Assembly (NCBI GenBank): GCA_023101725.1
Contig: JALJCO010001054.1
Location: 1 to 64,000, forward strand
Direction of reading: 5' to 3'
Length of the DNA: 64,000 nucleotides
Origin: Atherinomorus stipes
Taxonomy: Eukaryota; Chordata; Actinopteri; Atheriniformes; Atherinidae
Part shown: positions 51,501 through 60,500 of the stretch, in pieces
Position numbering within the stretch: position 1 is the first letter of the stretch
Layout: each line of letters opens with the position of its first letter
Made by a program: the position numbers and the translations under genes
The notes under the pieces: model-generated
The model's input: only the letters and a program-made list of their open reading frames with translations
What the model was told of the DNA's origin: nothing
Database searches by the model: none

Positions 51501-54500
51501 TTTAGTTTTAGTTTAGTTTTTATTAGTTTCAGTGTTAGTTTTAGTTTTTGGTTTGTTTTTTTCAGTAAATTATAGGTGTTTGTCTGGTGAAACATTCAAA
51601 ATCATCAGGAAGTCACTCGGAGTAAAACCAGTAGAGCAAAGTGAATAGATTAAACAGAAATAAAATTAATATCAACCCAAAAGGCTGATGTATTATATTA
51701 ATTTACAAAGACTAAAACTAAGGATGTTTCTGCAATAATTTTAGTTAGTTTTTAAAGACGCAATACAGTTTCAGTTATCGTTTTGTAAAAAACTGCCATT
51801 TTTATTTTTATTTCAGTTAACGAAAATGTTTTTTCAATTTTAGTTTTCGTTTTTCGTTAGTTTTGGTTAACTAGAATAACCTTGATCTGGGCATGAAAAA
51901 GTTCCTCCTTTCTCTGCCAGAAGTGGTGCAGTAGTAGTGCACCATTACTGCACTATCACTGGCTCAACGACTTGTCCCGCAATTACGTCATCACATACGG
52001 TGTCCAAGCTTGGCGTGTGGAAACGTCCTTGTTCCGGGCGTTCATTGATGCTCTGAAATCGTTTCCCCTGGACACTCAGGTGTTTCTCTGTGCACCTGAA
52101 TTAGCAGACAAGTTGCTGGTAAGTTGCTGGTAAGTGGCTGGTAAGTGGCTGGCAGTGGGCTGAAAGGGGACCTTTTTCATGCCCAGATCTTATCTGCCCC
52201 GCACCGGGGCATCAGGACAACGGGACGTTAAACTGGACCAGATCAGAAAGGTGAAAGCGCCCCTTGTCAGTGCGCAGCCCCTGGAGTAAATGTGAAACTC
52301 ATCACACACAGAACACCTGGAATTATCTGGTGAAGCAGACACGGAGCAGATGTGACCTATGTGATGTCTTCTGGCTATGTGGATGAAACACTTGGAGCTG
52401 CTCAGGTGTTGGTAACAGTCAGGTTTATTCCAGCAATTAGGCGGCGCCTGCATTCCTGCATTCATGACAAAAGGCAACAGCGGATAGTGAGGTAACGTGT
52501 GGACAGCGCATTTTCTCCCTCGTGGTGAATCCTTCATTGCTTTTAGGATTACCCATAAAATAAGAAATTAACAAAACATGACTAATGATGACAGATTGTG
52601 ATCGTATAGTGGATTAAAATAAAACAACAATAAAATACTAAACAAAAGAAATACAATTTTCTTTTAAATCACTGGAGTAAGAGCTAAATTAAAAGTAATT
52701 CATGGGAAATCTAACCTAATTCAGACCATTACCTTTTTATCTTTCACAGAACTGTAAATTGCAATTAATAAAATACAAAGCACAAGAATAAAAACATCTC
52801 AATAACAAATACTAATATTTCATAACATACCTGCATTCATGACAAAAGGCAACAGCGGATAGTGAGGTAACGTGTGGACAGCGCATTTTCTCCCTGAAAG
52901 CACGTTAGCACACTTTAGTTAGCTAGCTAGGCTATAAAGTTTCTTAACACAATAAAAATATATTAGACGGGTAATAAACTTAACAAATATGGCGGAGTTC
53001 GCTGTACAACATATCAAATATAACCTAGCAAAGCCATATTTACTTCCAAAGTGGTTTTATAACAGCTTTACACTTTTATTTGTCCACACGCGTTTCAGAC
53101 ACGTTACCTCGTGGTGAATCCTTCATTGCTTTGAGGATTACCCATAATCCTTCGCTGTCACTACTAAGCTGCGCAATGCAGGGACAGTTTTACAACAGCA
53201 GGTGGCGTAGTTTCCCGTTTTAGCAGGAATTTAACCTGAACCCATTCAACTATTTTACATAGAGACGCCCAACAACGAGGTTCCCTGCTTTGTTTATCAC
53301 GTAAAGCTGAGCCGCTCTCTCCTGCACCCGCCATCGTGCAAACAAACCGGTGACAGGAAACAAAAGGAGGGGCTCCTCCCAATGAGCGCGCCTTTGCTGG
53401 ACTTCTCTCGACGCGCGTTGGGGGGGCATTAAGACGCTTGAAATCAAGCCTCTGACTTTTAAGTTACACAGCGTCCAACTTTGGGCATCAGGCGCGTTTT
53501 GACGCCCAAATCGCGTTTGGTCTGAACACAGTACAAGTGTGGTAAATCTGGTCAAAGGTCATTGGGGAGCCACCACAAAGGAGGTGCCCTTACTTGCCGT
53601 ACTTTTCCACCTTGAAAGTGTGAAAGAATCGACTTTTACCAGCTGTCACAATGATCTTGTACGCTCCTTCACGCGCCTCAGAGTTCAGAGAGTGAGAAAA
53701 CTGCAGTATTTTCCTGCTTCCAGTTGTTTCGTTCAGCCACTGTCCAATCCTGTTGCTGTGAGGGTCCTGTCCGATGACATTAAGCATGCTTCAGAAACAT
53801 AACTTCCTCTTCCATCTTTTCACATCAGTTTACTTCGATTGTCTGAAGTCCTGTGTTTTGGAGTCGCATGAGATTAATTTTTAGTTTGACATTAGTTTCC
53901 AAAAGAGAGAGAGACTAAGGGTGAATCCCATTTCACCCCTTAGCCCTTCTCCTCCGTTTTGCGCGTTCATGTGTAGGGGTAGGGGTGTCCCAATACCTGT
54001 AGGATGGAGGGGAAGGGCTAAGGGGGGGGGGGGCTATATACCCCTTCAAACGAAGATTTTCGAGAGCACACTTCAAACGAAGGGGTATGAAAATCACTGG
54101 GACGACGGCTGCTACTGAGTCCAAAAACATCCACAAATGTAAATATTTCTCCATAAATAAAGTTTAAAAAGTGTGAAAACCATTATATAGTCTAGTTTAA
54201 TGCTGTTTAAATGTTTAACGGTCATTTTTTTTTGCAAAATGCACATGAAAAAAAATCGCGAGTACTACATTGACGCTTCAGTTATATAAACGCTACCAGG
54301 CTGAAAACCAGCGGTGCTCTGCAGCCTGATAATCAAGATGATCAATAAGAAATTCGGCAGCATCGCTGCTGGTCTTCATGGGATAAAACACAGGCAGGGA
54401 TGTCGTGCAAAAATCCAATTCGATTGTTAACGTTAATCCACAGCTGTAGACGGCTGATTTCTCCCGATTTGCGCCAACAGCTCAGCGCACATCTGCTTCC

Positions 54501-57500
54501 ACACAAGCCGGCGGAATCACTGATGACGGATGTGATTCTTGAAGGGGGGTCCCAATTTGAAGGGGTTGACTTTCACCCCTCCCCCTTGTAGCTTCGTTTT
54601 AAGTGCAAGGGCCAAGGGGAAGGGGTAAGGGGTAGGGGTAAAAAAGAGAATTGGGATTGGGCCTTACTGAAGATGCCCCGACCCTCAGTAGAAGCTGTGC
54701 CGGGAAATCCAGAACTTCACTTTTTACATTTTACTTTTCTACAGTTTTACATTTTGTCATTTGTACCCTGTAAATGTGAGTTACATGCTGCACATTCACA
54801 TGTAGGCAATGCTGTTTGGATGTTTGCTCTAAATGTTGGCACCATGAGTGGGCCATAGGGACCAACTCTAGTCCATGTTTTTTACTGGGAGTAGAAATAA
54901 CGCCGGATAAAAACTGATCTGGGATCAGTTTAAATCAGCCGCTTGCTAACGATTGAAGCAAATCCGCTAAATTAGCTCATGTTTTCTCTGTAGCTCATGT
55001 GTCATTGTTCCATAAATCCTGCAGAAAGTGTTGAATTTTCCAGATGAACAGACATGTATGGACAGAAATGGATGAACATATCAGATGTTAACTCATCATA
55101 TTGTTTGTATTCTCCTGAGCATCACGGCTGTGTTGTACGTTCATTCTGTTTGACTTGACATGTCGTATATTCTGATTTAATCCTGTTTGATCATCTGGAA
55201 TGTTAAAAAATAATCTACAATCATCTTTTGGCTTTGAATCTGGATCTAGTGTTTCCCTCCATACACCCCCCCCCCCCTTCCTTTTAATACTTCATTGTAT
55301 ACTTTATATTGGTTTATCTATATTTTGACTGTTTTTTATAAAAAGGTCTTCAGAAAAAGTCAAATTGATTGCGGTGCAGGTACCAGATGTGCTCGGGGGG
55401 TCTGCGCTTGGCGATGAGGTCACACTCCGGCAGCTACGCTACGGCAGCTGGACTCGGGTGGAGGGAGGGGGCGGGGATTTGATGTGATGTCTGTAATATT
55501 TTAGGATTTTCATAAATACACAAATCCAATCCGTGTTGGCGACTTCATCCATTTTTATTCATCCTTGCGCCCTCATATCCCACTCTTCCTCACTTACCCA
55601 TAATCACCTCTCAGTGGAATGTGCGCCCTCGTCTGTCATGGGGGGGGGTACTTCGTATAACATTCAGGAACATCAGGAATACGTAATACTGCAGCAATGT
55701 CTACTGTGCTACGTTTGTTGTCTACAGTGCACATATTCGTGTTTCATGTACTGTAATTAAAAAGAAAACTGCAGTTGGAGCTCATCTCAGATGTGCAAAG
55801 TGATTCGCTCTTCACCGTTTTCTTCATTTCCGTCTGTAGTGTGTTTATGGTGTGTGTCTGACACTGTCGATCACTGCGTTTACATGCAGCCAATAACTCG
55901 TTCATAACCGGAATTTAGCAATAACCCGGTTGCGCACGGCCATGTAAACACTGGCAAAAACCCCAATATGCTCATTTTCGGGTTTTTAAAAACCTGAATA
56001 TTCCCCCTGGGTTACTCCTTTTCTAACCGGAATATTTGGTCATGTAAACGCTTATTGGAATATCTCCATTGACAGGAATATTTAATTGTGTTCTGCGTAT
56101 GCTCTATCTGCAAGCATTTTTGGCGTTTTGATTAAATTACAGGGAGTATTTTGTACTAGCTATCAGACAGTGCTCTGCACAGCTTGCTAGTTTATACATC
56201 ACCATGGCAACACGCATCCCGAGAGGAGCTGGTGTGCAAACAGTTACTTCGCGGGGCTCCATCACTCATCTGGAAAAGTTTGGTGAAGATGTGATGGAGG
56301 AAAGTTCACTGACTCCAGCCGGAGTCTGTTAACTTCATCATTACAACCGTTCCACCAGTCCTGACTGAGACCTTCATCATCATCATTCCAACTATTCCAC
56401 CAGTCCTGACTGAGACCTTCATCATCATCATTCCAACTATTCCACCAGTCCTGGCTGAGACCTTCATCATCATCATTCCAACTATTCCACCAGTCCTGAC
56501 TGAGACCTTCATCATCATCATTCCAACTATTCCACCAGTCCTGACTGAGACCTTCATCATCATCATTCCAACTATTCCACCAGTCCTGACTGAGACCTTC
56601 ATCATCATCATTCCAACTATTCCACCAGTCCTGACTGAGACCTTCATCATCATCATTCCAACTATTCCACCAGTCCTGACTGAGACCTTCATCATCATCA
56701 TTCCAACTATTCCACCAGTCCTGACTGAGACCTTCATCATCATCATTCCAACCGTTCCACCAGTCCTGACTGAGACCTTCATCATCATCATCATCATTAC
56801 AACCGTTCCACCAGTCCTGGCTGAGACCTTCATCTGTCCGGGGGACTCTGCTGGAAACGGGAAGCGTGGATGTGCTCCGAGCTGCATTTTCAGGACACGT
56901 TCTCTCCTTCTATGATCCGTCAAGTAATGCTGGTGGGTCAGTACCAGCTGCTGGTGGGTCAGTATCAGCACTCCGGACTGCAGTCAAGCCCACCGCCTCT
57001 CGCGGATCCGCGGTCCAGCCAATCAGCGTTATTTTCGGCTGTAACTCTGAAACTTGGCTGGCTTTACCGCAGTGACCTCGTATGGTTCATTATCCACCAT
57101 CATCATGGCGTTTTCCGTGCGTCGCGGTTTGGGTCGGGATATTCCAGTTGATTTCAGTTATCATGTATACAGGAGTGACTCTGTCTGTTCATGCATGTAA
57201 ACGGGTTATTCCTGATCTTTCAGAAACCCGAATATTGACCTTAACCCGAATTTTGATGGCATGTAAACGTGGTCACTATTTCGGCTCCCAGGACATTCAC
57301 ATGCGGTGATGCAGCTGTTGTATATCCTTATGATGAATAGAATAATATTCCTTGTCAAATTTCTCCATGTTTCCAATGAAAATCTCCCGTAAAAACCTCT
57401 TCTGTAATTTTTCCGGACATCCTGACAACTTTAGACTGATTATACATCGGCAGGCGCAGGATCCGAGCGGATCTGGTAATCCGAACCCATCTGGTGCCCA

Positions 57501-60500
57501 CACTGGATGAAAGTTTCATTTAAAGTTATCCGGATTTTTCAACAAGATTTTTATTTCTTTAAATATCAGATTTGTCTATTTTATTTATCTGATTGTATTT
57601 CTTTTGACATGCTCTGAGATGAAAATGTTATAATGAATAAATAAATACATAAATGGAAACAGTAAATAGAATCTCGCGTGTTGAGCCTGCATCATTGGAA
57701 GACTCGTGTGTTTTTATTTGTAGGTTTTTCCCCCAAAAAATAACACAGACCATCGATCTGTTCAGGACGATGAGATTTTGTACATGGTTGTTTATTTACT
57801 TACCTGTAGAGTGATGACGTCATACTGTAAAAGGAAAAAGCAGAGAAAATGAGTCACAAAAAAACATTTTATGTTACTGTTTTTCTTTACTTGAGAAATC
57901 AGAAAATATTGTCATTTTGAGATAGGCCAAATTTTTGCATATAACTCCAAACAAATGACCCGAGTGTTTGGTAAAAAGTTACAAGAAAGGATCTCAATGA
58001 GTTCTGTAATGTTTCGAAAGTCGATATGGATCTGGAGAAAATTCCAGATACGATGATCCAGACCAAAAATAAGGGAGTTATTGTAATTTTCAATGCTGAA
58101 AAGCAACAAATGAAGACGCAGACATGCAACTAACACCAAATCGTAGCCAAGACTCTGCTGAATCGGAAGTAAGTCAACGGAATAGACACATCGTCATTAG
58201 CAACAGAGCGAGAGAAAACCGTCATTATGGAAATAGCAACTTTTGGAAATAATTATTGAAGTAATAATGATACGAGCATGATTCCAGATGCTGCTGGGAT
58301 GTTTTCATTGTCAAGGAATCCAATGATGTCAATTAAATGAATGCAGGAGTGTAAGTTTTTGTTGTAAGTCACAATATGAGGGGGGGGCATGAGCTGCTTG
58401 GTGGAGGTCTGCGCTCTCCGAGCGCTTCTCTAGCTTTAAATTTTTAATTTTTCTTTGTTATTCTCTTACATTAAGACTTGCTTTGTTTTCTTTTCTTAAT
58501 TATTTAGTTTTTACTTGTGTTGCCAGGAGATGAGTTATAGAATTTCAATTCCTCAATATGTCTTATGTATATTGCAGAAATTGACAATAAAGCTGACTTT
58601 GACTTTAGTAAATAGTACCTGCAATCCATTCTGATCATCTGCATTTGATGTAGATGTAATCTGGGTGTTTGGGATTACACAGTTTATAGGGTGAGCCCAA
58701 ATAATGTCAAGGAACGTTAATTTCATTGTTACTCAATATTCAAATAAATGCATTCTTGTAAATAACCACTTTTTTTTTTACTTGTATTAAATTGAGGGAA
58801 ATATTGAGTAATGTGAAAACAGAAAACACAAATGTGAAATGCACCAAATGTGTTGAAGTTTTTATCAGTTATTTTTAAGACTGTTGCATTTTTAAAGGCC
58901 TTTAGTCTTTCCAAGTTGATATTGTAGTAGTTCCTGAGGGTGTTTCCAAGTGGACAAGCTTATTTACATGTTTCCCAAAATGCTTTGCAACACCCTCTTG
59001 CACTGAACCCCTCATTCACTACACAGACTAATCCGACGAGCGTTTTATGTGTTGCGCCATCTTGTGGCGCCTCCATTGCAAGGGGGACGAGTCCCAATGA
59101 CCTCGTATCTGCCAACATGGAGAGCAGCGTGAATATCTGGATTTACAACGTTGGACAGTCGTCTAAGGTCATGATAATGTATAAGTATGTTATCTGGAGA
59201 TCTCTAAAGTATTCTGACAGGTTTTTTTTTTTTTACATCGGAGCTTTAATGTAAACTATTATTCATCTCCAGAAACTGGCTTTAATAACAAGCCACACTG
59301 GAATAACACGCACATCTCTCATTACTTATCAAAGTTTAAAAACTAAACTCTTTCAAAGGTGGTTCCTTTTCTATTTTCTCCCATATGTGGCTTTTGGTTT
59401 TGTTTCAGGACTGTACAGACCACGTAGCTTCACATGTCCTGCAGATGAAACTAAAGGCTGCAGGACACCGTCTTCCTGATCCGTTTGTGTTTCTGACTGA
59501 ACTGCTTTTATTTTCTGGTCCCAACGTTGCCCTGATCAGAGACAATAACCTGATATTTCACAATATCTCCCAGATTATCATTAACTCTCAGCAACACCAC
59601 AGCTGTCTCTGTTAGCATTAGCTAGCATGAACCACAGCTGTCTCTGTTAGCATTAGCTAGCATGAACCACAGCTGTCTCTGTTAGCATTAGCTAGCATAA
59701 ACCACAGCTGTCTCTGTTAGCATTAGCTAGCATGAACCACAGCTGTCTCTGTTAGCATTAGCTAACATGAACCACAGCTGTCTCTGTTAGCATTAGCTAG
59801 CATGAACCACAGCTGTCTCTGTTAGCATTAGCTAGCATGAACCACAGCTGTCTCTGTTAGCATTAGCTAGCATGAACCACAGCTGTCTCTGTTAGCATTA
59901 GCTAGCATGAACCACAGCTGTCTCTGTTAGCATTAGCTAGCATGAACCACAGCTGTCTCTGTTAGCATTAGCTAGCATGAACCACAGCTCTCTGTTAGCA
60001 TTAACTAGCATGAACCACAGCTGTCTCTGTTAGCATTAGCTAGCATGAACCACAGCTGTCTCTGTTAGCATTAGCTAGCATGAACCACAGCTGTATCTGT
60101 TAGCATTAGCTAGCATGAACCACAGCTGTCTCTGTTAGCATTAACTAGCATGAACCACAGCTGTCTCTGTTAGCATTAGCTAGCATGAACCACAGCTGTC
60201 TCTGTTAGCATTAGCTAGCATGAACCACAGCTGTCTCTGTTAGCATAAGCTAGCATAAACCACAGCTGTCTCTGTTAGCATTAGCTAGCATGAACCACAG
60301 CTGTCTCTGTTAGCATTAGCTAGCATGAACCACAGCTGTCTCTGTTAGCATTAGCTGGCATGAACCACAGCTGTCTCTGTTAGCATTAGCTAGCATGAAC
60401 CACAGCTGTCTCTGTTAGCATTAGCTAGCATGAACCACAGCTGTCTCTGTTAGCATTAGCTAGCATGAACCACAGCTGTCTCTGTTAGCATTAGCTAGCA

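Noticed and set aside
56306..56971. 221-codon open frame with [15 protein letters not shown] repeats
   Set aside because: It is the 45-bp minisatellite read in one frame. The unit length is a multiple of 3, so stops are absent by construction.
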